Below the pieces are notes generated by a model. The model did no database searches. It was given only the letters and a program-made list of their open reading frames with translations, and was not told where the DNA came from. Position numbers and translations under genes: made by a program. A DNA stretch of 64,000 nucleotides, taken from positions 1 through 64,000 of the forward strand of contig CACYTH010000007.1 of the NCBI GenBank assembly GCA_902777325.1, written 5' to 3'. Shown here piece after piece: positions 38,382-46,598 of the stretch (positions are counted from its first letter, which is position 1; every line of letters begins with the position of its first letter). This DNA is from an uncultured Coriobacteriaceae bacterium (GTDB taxonomy: Bacteria > Actinomycetota > Coriobacteriia > Coriobacteriales > Atopobiaceae).

Positions 38382-38428
38382 TTGTCAAAAAGCAAATTAT
38401 TTGACAAATGGAAAACGATGTGCATAAT
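38382..38428. promoter_or_regulatory. XRE operator with divergent promoters
   Basis: TTGTCAAA (38382-38389) and TTTGACAA (38400-38407) form a perfect 8-bp dyad. Rightward, TTGACA (38401-38406) with CATAAT 16 bases on (38423-38428) makes a promoter for the small acidic gene. Leftward, TTGCTT-N17-TACTAT makes a promoter for the XRE operon. A repressor on the dyad would cover both. Confidence 0.75.
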
Positions 38429-38538
38429 TGCAGGCAGTTGAAAACCGAAGAATGATTAACACGGCCAGTGAGGAAAGGAGCCTATTGAGATAACAGAGAT
38501 GAGGCGATGAATGAACCCAGACAGAAAGAGGTGTAGGT

Positions 38539-38751
38539 ATGACCAAGTACAAGGTTGTCATGCATTACCCGGACGGCGAGGACGACGAGTACGACGAGAC
38601 CTTTGACAGCTACGAGGAGGCTGAGGACCATGGACGCTACCTTTCGTCGTGCTATGACCTCGGCGGTGAGATCCTGAACATGTCAAATCCCGGCGACTAT
38701 CCTTACGACGAGAACGACGAAGGCGCTAGCTACGAGGTCATTGAAGGCTAA
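38539..38751 (+). CDS. Small acidic protein
   Basis: The 70-residue product is very acidic (DGEDDEYDETFDSYEEAEDHG, DYPYDENDEGASYEVIEG), with few basic residues and aromatic Tyr spread along it. It is divergent from the XRE operon, shares its operator, and is followed by a strong terminator. It could be a DNA mimic or a regulator partner, but there is no recognised family. ATG 38539 follows an AGAGGTGTAGGT site. Confidence 0.65.
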   Translation: MTKYKVVMHYPDGEDDEYDETFDSYEEAEDHGRYLSSCYDLGGEILNMSNPGDYPYDENDEGASYEVIEG

Positions 38752-38865
38752 CGACGCAAGGCGGCGTAGCTGCTTATATCAAATATGACAACTAGCACAG
38801 CATTGGAAGTATTTCATCAATTAAGAAATAAACAAATCACGTTGGCCCGCATCGGAAGGCCAAGC

Positions 38866-38910
38866 ATCCTGAGACGCTCAGCAAGGGCGTCTCAGGATTG
38901 TTCTATCTAG
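38866..38910 (+). terminator. Rho-independent terminator
   Basis: A 12-bp perfect stem ATCCTGAGACGC (38866-38877) / GCGTCTCAGGAT (38887-38898), 9-base loop, is followed by TGTTCTATCT. It ends the small acidic gene, 114 bp after its stop. The rest of 38752-38996 shows nothing else. Confidence 0.85.
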
Positions 38911-38996
38911 GCGCTGGCCTCACGCAACTCACGGTTCGCAAACCATCAGCATCTCGACGATATGGCATCCGATACTTGTTCTGCCCTGCCGCAATA

Positions 38997-39746
38997 TCAC
39001 TCTGAATAGATTCGGACAATAGAACACAGTTCTTCGAGTGTTTTGATACAAAACGTTACCTGTCCGTCGCTTTTTGGTACAGCATTGCCCTCTTCATCGT
39101 GCGCAGAGCTGTTACAGTGTTCCTTGGCACTATATAGCTTCTCCAACATTTCAGAATCAAGGTAACCCGCACACTCATCAATTAAGAACGCGAGTTTCTC
39201 ACGTTCACCTTTCCTGCCCATGTTGTGCGCATAGATACATTTCATACCACGTTCAAGTCCTTTTCTGACTTGTATGAGCGCATAAACGTAGGCATCCTTA
39301 GAACCATTCCGGCCATTTCTTCGCTGCTCCTTGGCCTCACGCACGTAACCTTCGATTCTTTGTACAGACTGTTCGTAATAAGACCTGTCGTTCCCCGCCC
39401 GATCGTATCCATCGATATTGAACCCGTCGCGCGCATAGCCAGCCCTGTCATAGCCTTCGCGATCGAATCCGTTTTTGTCAAATCCTTGTCGGTTGTATCC
39501 TTCAACGTCATACCCTCTTCGATCAAAACCCCTACGGTCAAAACCTTCTCGATTGAAGCCCTCTCGATTGAAGCCTTCTCGGTCATATCCCTCACGGTCA
39601 AATCCCTTACCATTAAAACCGTCCGACCCGAAATGAAGTCTGTCGTAGAGTTCTGAAGCAGCGGAGCCTATGGCCGCTCCACCCAGTGCAATAGCCGCAT
39701 AAACAAAAAAGGGCATACCAAATCTTATCCTTCCTGCCAAAGACAT
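38997..39746 (-). CDS. Membrane protein with 16 pentad repeats and HEPN-like C-terminus
   Basis: The 249-residue protein has an N-terminal membrane helix (FGMPFFVYAAIALGGAAIGSAASEL). Sixteen consecutive five-residue units of the form G-[F/Y]-[D/N]-x-x follow at residues 43-122 (for example GFDRE, GYDRE, GFNRE, GYNRQ). A helical C-terminal domain (about 126-249) with RKGLERGMKCIYAHN and HCNSSAHDEEGN recalls HEPN/DUF4145-type domains. The repeat is not the classical A(D/N)LxX pentapeptide fold. Function is unknown; it lies at the left end of the defence cluster. ATG 39746 has a weak ribosome site. Confidence 0.7.
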   Translation of the reverse strand: MSLAGRIRFGMPFFVYAAIALGGAAIGSAASELYDRLHFGSDGFNGKGFDREGYDREGFNREGFNREGFDRRGFDRRGYDVEGYNRQGFDKNGFDREGYDRAGYARDGFNIDGYDRAGNDRSYYEQSVQRIEGYVREAKEQRRNGRNGSKDAYVYALIQVRKGLERGMKCIYAHNMGRKGEREKLAFLIDECAGYLDSEMLEKLYSAKEHCNSSAHDEEGNAVPKSDGQVTFCIKTLEELCSIVRIYSE

Positions 39747-39755
39747 CGTTCTGTT

Positions 39756-39848
39756 TTACAGGATCACATTTGTTGGTTTGGTTTTACAGAAGTAGCTCCC
39801 GTTCCTGTCGCGCTTCGTTGCGTAGAACTCGAGCCTGCCAATCTCCAT
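39756..39848 (-). CDS. Possible 30-residue small ORF
   Basis: ATG at 39848 is preceded by GGAAGG at good spacing. The frame reads MEIGRLEFYATKRDRNGSYF and ends 9 bp before the pentad-repeat gene, in the same frame. It lies 54 bp after the Mrr-like gene. It may be a real small protein, a leader peptide or the tail of a decayed gene; nothing identifies it. Confidence 0.3.
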   Translation of the reverse strand: MEIGRLEFYATKRDRNGSYFCKTKPTNVIL

Positions 39849-39902
39849 GGGGGTGCCTTCCTTGCCGTCTGACTAAACCATCCCGCTGCGACTCATACAT
39901 CC

Positions 39903-40823
39903 CTACTTGTCCTCGAAGTAGTCGCTGTCCACGCGCTTGATCTCCACCACGCTCTCGGTGGCGACGCCTAAGTTGTACTTGATCATCAGGTTTGCAAGCT
40001 TGCGCCCGTCGATGAGCGAAAGCGTGGCATTCGGGTAGCTTTGCGCGTAGTCCATAGCCTCCTGTGTGAAGCTCGAGGTAGTGATGAAGACGCCGTTGCG
40101 GGCCCCGTTGAGCGCTCCCACGAAAGACTGGACTACGGGGCGCCCGATCTTATGGTCCGCCTGATACCGCTTCGCCTGGGTGTAGATGGGCCTGAATCCC
40201 AACTCGTCGGTCGACACCATCCCGTCGATGCCGCCGTCGTTGGAATGTGCAGTAACTCTCCCCTTTCCGTAGCCCATCGCCTCCATGAGGTCCACCACAA
40301 CCCTCTCGAAGAAGTCGGAATCCTTCTCCATGATGAGGTCTAGGAGCTCGTTGCCAAGCGTCTCGTTCATCTCCTCGGCGAGGTCACTGATCTGCTCCTG
40401 CGGCGATTTCTCGTTCGCGTCGGTAGTGACTGGCGGCTTGCCATCGGGAACCGAGGCCCCCTTGCCGCCCTTGTCCGCTCCGACATTCCAAGGGTCACGC
40501 TCGTCAATGAGCTTCCTCAGCTCCTGGTAAAAGTCCGCCCCACTGAGGCCGAGTCCGTGCACCCGCCGTCCCTCATCGTTTACCCGATACACACCACGTG
40601 ACACGCGGTCGATCAGTTTCGCGCGGTTGAGGTAGGAAAGGCTCCATCCGGTTCTGCTCTGGATGACAGGATTCCCTGCTGGGGTCTTCTCGGCGAGGTC
40701 CTCTTTGGTGAGTCCAAGCAGCGTAACGATGTCATCCCTCACCTTGTAGTTGCTACGCTCTTGCCCGTCCTGCATGAGTCCGAGGACGATGCCGAACATG
40801 TCAGTCTGTGTGGGTATGGGCAT
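39903..40823 (-). CDS. Mrr-type restriction endonuclease
   Basis: The 306-residue protein has an N-terminal winged-helix Mrr_N domain (about residues 5-105), a Gly/Lys linker, and a C-terminal Mrr catalytic domain. In the catalytic domain DGGIDG (Asp196/Asp200) and YTQAK (Gln216-Ala-Lys218) give the D...QxK variant of the PD-(D/E)XK nuclease. ITTSSFTQEAMDYA after it is typical of Mrr. This family cuts modified (methylated) DNA. It follows the NADAR gene by 57 bp and starts at ATG 40823 with a GAGGAGTG site. Confidence 0.88.
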   Translation of the reverse strand: MPIPTQTDMFGIVLGLMQDGQERSNYKVRDDIVTLLGLTKEDLAEKTPAGNPVIQSRTGWSLSYLNRAKLIDRVSRGVYRVNDEGRRVHGLGLSGADFYQELRKLIDERDPWNVGADKGGKGASVPDGKPPVTTDANEKSPQEQISDLAEEMNETLGNELLDLIMEKDSDFFERVVVDLMEAMGYGKGRVTAHSNDGGIDGMVSTDELGFRPIYTQAKRYQADHKIGRPVVQSFVGALNGARNGVFITTSSFTQEAMDYAQSYPNATLSLIDGRKLANLMIKYNLGVATESVVEIKRVDSDYFEDK

Positions 40824-40880
40824 TAAGCACTCCTCACGTCTCTACCACTTGCAACTTTGCACTCGTCCAGTATTGCTTGG

Positions 40881-42029
40881 CTAGATTCGTCCCAACCTGA
40901 CCTGCAGCGCCAGCTCGTCCAGCAGCTCGCGCCAACCTGCGATGGGCAGCCTGCAGCCCATGTTGAGGTGCATGGACTCGTCGATGCCGCCAATGGACGC
41001 ATCGACCTTCCTGAGGACGTCGCGCGTCCCGTGCCAGTGCGGAACATGCTGCGCCACAATGGCCGCATACATGAGTGCTGCGGGGCGTGTGGAGGGCACG
41101 CAGGCGAGCTCGAGGAGGCTCATCTGGCAGACATGAGAGTCAGCCAGGCGGTCCATGGGCCATTCGAGCCTGCCATCGATGCTTGACAGCGTCCTCAGCT
41201 CGGAGCGGACTTCCATGAGCGTGATGCCTAGCAGGTTCCTTCCGTGCCACTTGCCCGGGTCGGCAGAATCGGGGTCGTCTTTCCCGATGCCGATGCCCCA
41301 CACCGTGTCCTTTGGCGACGCCTCCGCGAGCACGGCGGAGCCGGTCGAGAGCAGGTCGTTCATCAGCCGCTCGTTCTGGGCGAACTTCTGCCTGAGGCCG
41401 ACCATCATGAGCGGCACTCGCGCCTCGTTCCATGTCGCGTCGCTGTAGGGCTTCACCTGCTTGCCCAGTGCCTTCGCAGCAGCGGGGCTCGTGGTCTCCA
41501 AGACCCTGCCAGCCGTGTCCCAGTCGCGGAAGGCTGCAGCCTTCTGCCACATCATCCAGTGCTCGCTCGTGGGGAACAGGTCGCCAGCGAAACGGAAACC
41601 AGAGTCATGCCAGTTGCTGAGGTAGCCGTCCTTTTCGTACTCGTGGTAGAAGGTGACGACCTTTGGCCGATCCCACGTGCCGTCAAGTTCGGCAAGTCGC
41701 CTTAGCACTCGCAGGAGATAGCCGTCTTCCAGCGAGCCCATAAGTGACCCCTCGCACATGTGGTCAGCCCGGAGCACGAAGGTGAGCAGTGCGACGGTCG
41801 CTTTAAGGTCCAGCGACTCGACGTTCGCGTGCCACAGCTTCTCGCCAGCAATGCCATATCCTTCGAGCGTCGCGAAGTAGTCATGGTCGGTGATGTCCGG
41901 CTCGTAGCAGGCTGGCATGAACTCGCCGTAGAGTACGTCGCCGACCCGCTCAGCCGTGGCTTCCTCGAGGGCGGTCAGGAACCTCGTGACGTTTTCGTAT
42001 CTTGCGGCTGGTCTCGACCCAAGCATCAT
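40881..42029 (-). CDS. DUF6508-like plus NADAR-domain protein
   Basis: The 382-residue protein has an N-terminal region (about 10-120) resembling DUF6508 (LLTFVLRADHMCEGSLMGSLEDGYLLRVLRRL in part). A NADAR domain follows at about 127-280: YLSNWHDSGFRFAGDLFPTSEHWMMWQKA, PAAAKALGKQV, KFAQNERLMNDLLSTG, SPKDTVWGIGIG and WHGRNLLGITLMEVR. NADAR proteins act on ADP-ribose derivatives; some remove ADP-ribose from guanine in DNA as antitoxins. A further 100-residue tail is unassigned. It starts directly after the DUF262 stop with a GGGGAGGAG site, so the pair is tightly coupled. Confidence 0.82.
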   Translation of the reverse strand: MMLGSRPAARYENVTRFLTALEEATAERVGDVLYGEFMPACYEPDITDHDYFATLEGYGIAGEKLWHANVESLDLKATVALLTFVLRADHMCEGSLMGSLEDGYLLRVLRRLAELDGTWDRPKVVTFYHEYEKDGYLSNWHDSGFRFAGDLFPTSEHWMMWQKAAAFRDWDTAGRVLETTSPAAAKALGKQVKPYSDATWNEARVPLMMVGLRQKFAQNERLMNDLLSTGSAVLAEASPKDTVWGIGIGKDDPDSADPGKWHGRNLLGITLMEVRSELRTLSSIDGRLEWPMDRLADSHVCQMSLLELACVPSTRPAALMYAAIVAQHVPHWHGTRDVLRKVDASIGGIDESMHLNMGCRLPIAGWRELLDELALQVRLGRI

Positions 42030-43856
42030 TCATCTCCTCCCCAGCGCGGCACCGAACCCCTCGACCACGTCGTCGCCATCAAGGTTGGTCACCGCCTTTC
42101 CCATCGCGTCGGAGATCAGGTTGATGATGCCCTTGGCGCGCTCGACGAAGTACGCGTCGAAGTCGTCCGCACGCAGCAGCTCAACGTCCACCAGGTGCGT
42201 GGCCATGTACGTCTCGAAGTCGCCCTCTGAGACGTGCTTGTCCTTGATGATCTTTGCCGAGTAGACGCTCGGTGCGACGCCCTTCACCACGCGGTTGGTG
42301 CGCGACGACACCGGGGTCTTGTTGACCACCGAGTTCCAGCGCCTGCGCTGGTAGCCCTGTTTCCTGCAGTAGTCCTGCGGGAAGATGTGGTGGATGTCGA
42401 CGCTCTCATCGTCGTAGAAGGTGAAGTCCATGGGCTTGCCGCTCATGAAGTCCACGGCGCCGTGCTTGAGCACGAGGGCCATGACTCCCTTGTACGCGGC
42501 GCTGAGCCTCGTCTGCAGCGTGAGGAGGCGCGTCGGCTGGAAGTATGCGCGGGTGACGGTGTCGGGCTCCTCGTCTGCACCGTCGGCCCACGCAACCACG
42601 CCGGTGACGTCGTTCGCGTAGCGCGTCTCGTTCGCCCCGCCGTACATCTCGCCCATGACGCCACACCAGTACCAGCGCGAGATCTTCTTGCGAACCTCCG
42701 AGTCGTGCGCCTTGTTGCCGAGGATCGCGTAGATGGCCGAGAGCGGGACGAACTGCGTGGTGTAGGGTATGTCGCGCGTCGAGAAGATTCGCTGCTCGCC
42801 GAGGAAGTGCGCGGCCCTCACGAACCCGTCCTCGACCAGGTCCGCGTACTTCTTGTAGTCGTCGAGCTCGAGCGAGAGCACGTCCTTCTTCTTGCAGCTG
42901 ACGGCGGGGCCTCCCGCCTTCCAGAGCCAGTAGCGGGAGACGAGCGTGATGGCCTGCAGGAAGTCGGTCGACGAGACGCCCGAGAGCAGCCTCGATGCCT
43001 CGCGCATCCTGCCGCGCCTCCCCGTCGTGCCCTTGCTCTCGTCGCCCTCCCAGTCCTCGCGCAGACCGAAGTCGTCCGCCGCGAACGACGCCGTGACGAG
43101 CTCGAACACCGTGAGCGAGACGCCTCCCGTGTTGACGTTCTCGAAGACCTGGCAGACCGCCTCCTTCGGGGTGTCCTTCTCGAGCGTGATGACAGGCACC
43201 TTGTACTGCTGGATGGCGACGAGGACCTGCTGCATGAACCTGTCGACGCGCAGCGTCACGTCCGTGTTCTCGTAGCCGTGGTACTGCTTGCAGCCGTTTA
43301 CCCACTCGATCCACGCGCCGGAGTCGAACACGATGTTGAGCGGGAACATGAGCTCCGCGTACTCGCGCTCCCTGGTGGAGAGGTCCAGGTCAACGTCGCG
43401 GCCGAAGTTCGACTTGAGCATGCGGTCTTCGGGGATGGATAGGATCGCATCCACCGTGTCGACGTCGTCCTTCAGGCACTCCTCGATGTCCAGGTAGTAG
43501 TAGCGCAAGATCTCCTTGCCCTTGTCGGTCCTCGTGGGAACGGGGGTCGAGCAGTACATGGCGTTGTAGATGGAAGTGAGTCGCTGCTGGCCATCGAGGA
43601 CCAGCTGGTCGGGAGTCGCGTCCTTGGTCGCCCCCGTAAAGAGCCTCTTCCTGAAGCGCACCGTGTCGCCCCCGTACTCTAGGAACATCAGGGCGCCCAC
43701 CGGATAAGAGTTCATGATGCTCGCGATGAGGGACTTGATCCTGAAGTCGTCCCAGACCCAGCCTCGCTGGAAGTCGGGCAGCTGGACCGAGCCGTTGTCT
43801 ATCTGCCTTAGCACCTCAGCTATCGATGTGTCGTTTGACTTGAATGATGCTGCCAT
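42030..43856 (-). CDS. GmrSD-like DUF262/DUF1524 protein
   Basis: The 608-residue protein has an N-terminal DUF262 (ParB/GmrS-like) domain with QLPDFQRGWVWDD and the nucleotide-linked VLDGQQRLTS motif (DGQQR at 88-92). The C-terminal DUF1524 HNH-like nuclease has DIHHIFPQDYC (His489/His490) and downstream NSVVNKTPVSSRTNR. This is the layout of GmrSD-type IV restriction enzymes that cut glucosylated-hydroxymethyl DNA and of related anti-phage proteins. ATG 43856 has GGAGAG. It is followed without gap by the NADAR gene and preceded by an unknown gene in the McrBC cluster. Confidence 0.87.
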   Translation of the reverse strand: MAASFKSNDTSIAEVLRQIDNGSVQLPDFQRGWVWDDFRIKSLIASIMNSYPVGALMFLEYGGDTVRFRKRLFTGATKDATPDQLVLDGQQRLTSIYNAMYCSTPVPTRTDKGKEILRYYYLDIEECLKDDVDTVDAILSIPEDRMLKSNFGRDVDLDLSTREREYAELMFPLNIVFDSGAWIEWVNGCKQYHGYENTDVTLRVDRFMQQVLVAIQQYKVPVITLEKDTPKEAVCQVFENVNTGGVSLTVFELVTASFAADDFGLREDWEGDESKGTTGRRGRMREASRLLSGVSSTDFLQAITLVSRYWLWKAGGPAVSCKKKDVLSLELDDYKKYADLVEDGFVRAAHFLGEQRIFSTRDIPYTTQFVPLSAIYAILGNKAHDSEVRKKISRWYWCGVMGEMYGGANETRYANDVTGVVAWADGADEEPDTVTRAYFQPTRLLTLQTRLSAAYKGVMALVLKHGAVDFMSGKPMDFTFYDDESVDIHHIFPQDYCRKQGYQRRRWNSVVNKTPVSSRTNRVVKGVAPSVYSAKIIKDKHVSEGDFETYMATHLVDVELLRADDFDAYFVERAKGIINLISDAMGKAVTNLDGDDVVEGFGAALGRR

Positions 43857-43880
43857 GGGACTCTCCTGTCTCCCAACTGA

Positions 43881-45461
43881 CTAGATCTTCGCGTAAATCC
43901 TGTCCACGCGAACCTTGCGCGTGGGCTTGTGGTACCGCTTTACGAACCTGAGATCAGCCCTCCATCTGCTGACGGCGACCGACATGCGTGGGTTGCTCTC
44001 TCGCTGGGATATGAACCACTCGAGCAGATGCGCGACATCCTGAGCCGACTGGATGCGATTCTCGATGACGAAGGAGATGATGGTCTGGCGCTCCGCCTCC
44101 GAGAGGTCGTCCTGTTGGTTCACGGTGTAGCCGTACATGTGGAGGATGGACTCGGAGGCAAGGTTCCCATAGAGGCCGTCACCCGTCTTCTTGGTGCCAA
44201 GGTCCTTTTCCTCGACTACCTTGCAGCAGATATAGCCTCTCCTTTTGAGGTTTAGGTATGTCTCCTCGCCCATAAAGTGCTTCCTGCACTTCGGGCACCA
44301 GTATGCATCGAACTCCACGGGGATGGGATCACCTCCCACCTTTGGCAGGATCGTGACAGTGGCGCGTATCGGCTCGAGGCTGTGCCCGTTCGTCCTGTGA
44401 GACCCGTAGCTCCTCCTCACCAGAAACTCGTTGACGCGGATGGGTTTTGCCTGCTTGCGAGCAGTCTTTCTTGGCAGCGCGGCTGCCGCTGATTCCGTAC
44501 CAGACGGAGTCTTCCCATACTGCTCGGCCTTCACACAATCATTCTTCGAAAGACCGGCCGTTTGGGCCACCGCTGACGACAGCGCCGCAGTCGCACTTCG
44601 CTCGCTGGCCACGATCCCGCCGGCAGACTTGTAGGCAGCCTCGAACGCCTCAACGGTCTCTCGGCCCGGCTCCAGCACCCCGCACTGCATGGTGTGTAGC
44701 TCGAAGCACTCTCTTTTCGCCTCGACGAAGTTCACCTGCAGGATATTGCAGTGCCGCATGCCATCGTCGTACACGGCATGCACGATGAAGCTCCGCTTGT
44801 CGTCCTTGTGTTTGCACCATACCGCGCGATGCGGGCTGCCGTCCTCTAGACTATCCGTCTTTGGCTCCGACCAGCTCCACTCCTTCGCGGTGGCGCACTC
44901 CTTGAATATCTGCTGCAGGAACTCCTCGAAGCTGTTCAGGAGCAGCTTGGTAGAGCACCCGAGGTAGTACTCTGTCTCGCGCAATGCGACGAACGGGTCC
45001 TGCCTGAAGCCCTCCTCGAGCGAATCCTCGAAGCCCTTCAGGCCCACACGCTTCATGTGGAAGAGGTACTTCTCCTCGTCCATGTTCTTGAAGAAGAGGG
45101 TCAGACGAATGTTTCCCGGCACGTCCAACTGGCTGACGAACGGCTTGTCAGACTCCCTTGCAGCCTGCTCCTTTTCCAGTGGAGTCTGGATGCCAACAGA
45201 CTTGGCTGCCTCGTAGAGGCTGTGCAGCATCTCTTCCTGGTAGGCCTTCTGCTTGAATCTCAGCTTTCCTGATACGAATGAATCGTATAGTGGAAAGGGA
45301 TGGACACCGTGCCCTGGAGACAGCAGCACCTGTATACCGCCTTTGGTGATGCGGGTGACGCGCCCCTCGAGGCCATCATCAGTAACAACTGCCTCGTCGA
45401 TGAGGAGGTTGTTTAGTCTACTGACCTCGAACTTTCCGAGGCGAACCCTTTGTTTAGCCAT
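43881..45461 (-). CDS. Unknown protein in the McrBC/GmrSD cluster
   Basis: A 526-residue protein I do not recognise. The N-terminus (residues 1-75) has an SH3- or KOW-like beta pattern (VVTDDGLEGRVTRITKGGIQVLLSPG). The middle has helical segments and an Ala/Ser-rich linker (about 280-335). The C-terminal half has one CPKC pair (389-392) and a CC pair (412-413) that could bind zinc, then a helical tail. It lies between McrC and the DUF262 gene on the same strand, so a restriction-accessory role is inferred. ATG 45461. Confidence 0.65.
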   Translation of the reverse strand: MAKQRVRLGKFEVSRLNNLLIDEAVVTDDGLEGRVTRITKGGIQVLLSPGHGVHPFPLYDSFVSGKLRFKQKAYQEEMLHSLYEAAKSVGIQTPLEKEQAARESDKPFVSQLDVPGNIRLTLFFKNMDEEKYLFHMKRVGLKGFEDSLEEGFRQDPFVALRETEYYLGCSTKLLLNSFEEFLQQIFKECATAKEWSWSEPKTDSLEDGSPHRAVWCKHKDDKRSFIVHAVYDDGMRHCNILQVNFVEAKRECFELHTMQCGVLEPGRETVEAFEAAYKSAGGIVASERSATAALSSAVAQTAGLSKNDCVKAEQYGKTPSGTESAAAALPRKTARKQAKPIRVNEFLVRRSYGSHRTNGHSLEPIRATVTILPKVGGDPIPVEFDAYWCPKCRKHFMGEETYLNLKRRGYICCKVVEEKDLGTKKTGDGLYGNLASESILHMYGYTVNQQDDLSEAERQTIISFVIENRIQSAQDVAHLLEWFISQRESNPRMSVAVSRWRADLRFVKRYHKPTRKVRVDRIYAKI

Positions 45462-45521
45462 CTAATCCCACCATAAAGTGCTTGCCTCACTCTTGCCGTT
45501 ATCTTGAAAACAAGCCAGGTT

Positions 45522-46598
45522 TTACGGCTTGTCGTCCGTCTTGAAGTGCTCCTCTGCAATCCCATCCAACGTCGCCGCAATTTCCCTGAACTCTCTGTTG
45601 AGATCCAGCGTCCTCACCTCGATGCGGTTGCCACTCATCATGTACGACTGGTCGGGCTGTATCGCCTCGTTGGTCCGCGCGTAGAGCAGCATACCGCACA
45701 CCTCGTGGGGCCTATCACCGAACCCCGCATCGCGGTTCTTCACGTAAGTGAAGACCTGGTACAGGTTCGCCGAGTGCACCGTCCGAGTCTCGTAGCGCCC
45801 CTGCGTACTGTGGTTGTAGAACTTCGCGTCGATGATGAGCACGCGGCTCGGGTCGTCCCTCCGCGCGAGCGTGATGTCGCTCCACATGGTGGGCAGCATC
45901 GCTGACTCCCCGTCATCAAGTGCCCAAGGTATCTGCGGAGCTGACGCATGCAGCTCTTGATGCTCCTGGTCGTAATAATTGAGGATAAACTTCTCGTACA
46001 GTCGATGCAGGTGCTGATCGTCGATGAACTGCGCAAGACGATGCTCCCCCTCGCTTGTGGTAAGCAACATCCCTTCCACCACAAGCTGGCAGATCGATAT
46101 CAACATGCGGTAACTGCGGTCACCCCTGGAGAAGCGGAAGGCGTCCCAGCGAATCTGGCCTGGGTCGACATCCTCCACTCCCGAGAAGTAGGGCATCTCG
46201 CGCCTGAGGGCGTTCCTGTTCCTGTCCTTCACCTTGCCGTGGCGTATGAGCAGCAGACACGTCGCCTTTATCGCCTGATTGAGTGCATTGTCCTCGCTGA
46301 GCTCGTCGTACTCGCAGGCGATCACCCTCCTGCGCGCAAACCTGGCGGCGACGGTACCAGCGACGTCTACCTTGCCACGCAGCGTGGCGAGCTCCTCCTC
46401 GCGGGCGACGTACTCGCGGTGCAGCCCCTGCTTGAGTTGCCTCCCGATGCCTAGGGCGAGGATCGCCGCCAGCAGGTCGTGCACGTGCTCGAAGTCCTCA
46501 GTGGCGAGCCGCTCGTACTCGCCCTGCCTCAGCGCCTGAAAGGCGTACGAGAGCATGTGGAAGAGGTTTCGGATGGGGATGTTGGCTCCCTCCCTCAC
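45522..46598 (-). CDS. mcrC: McrC-type nuclease subunit
   Basis: The 358-residue McrC partner carries the PD-(D/E)XK core WSDITLARRDDPSRVLIIDAKFY, with Asp241 and Asp257-Ala-Lys259. The N-terminal IPIRNLFHMLSYAFQAL and FIDDQHLHRLYEKFILNYY are typical McrBC-subunit C blocks. It joins McrB to cut DNA with modified cytosines. The GTG at 46598 overlaps the McrB stop (GTGA), a coupled start; the frame is open further upstream only over mcrB. Confidence 0.9.
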   Translation of the reverse strand: MREGANIPIRNLFHMLSYAFQALRQGEYERLATEDFEHVHDLLAAILALGIGRQLKQGLHREYVAREEELATLRGKVDVAGTVAARFARRRVIACEYDELSEDNALNQAIKATCLLLIRHGKVKDRNRNALRREMPYFSGVEDVDPGQIRWDAFRFSRGDRSYRMLISICQLVVEGMLLTTSEGEHRLAQFIDDQHLHRLYEKFILNYYDQEHQELHASAPQIPWALDDGESAMLPTMWSDITLARRDDPSRVLIIDAKFYNHSTQGRYETRTVHSANLYQVFTYVKNRDAGFGDRPHEVCGMLLYARTNEAIQPDQSYMMSGNRIEVRTLDLNREFREIAATLDGIAEEHFKTDDKP

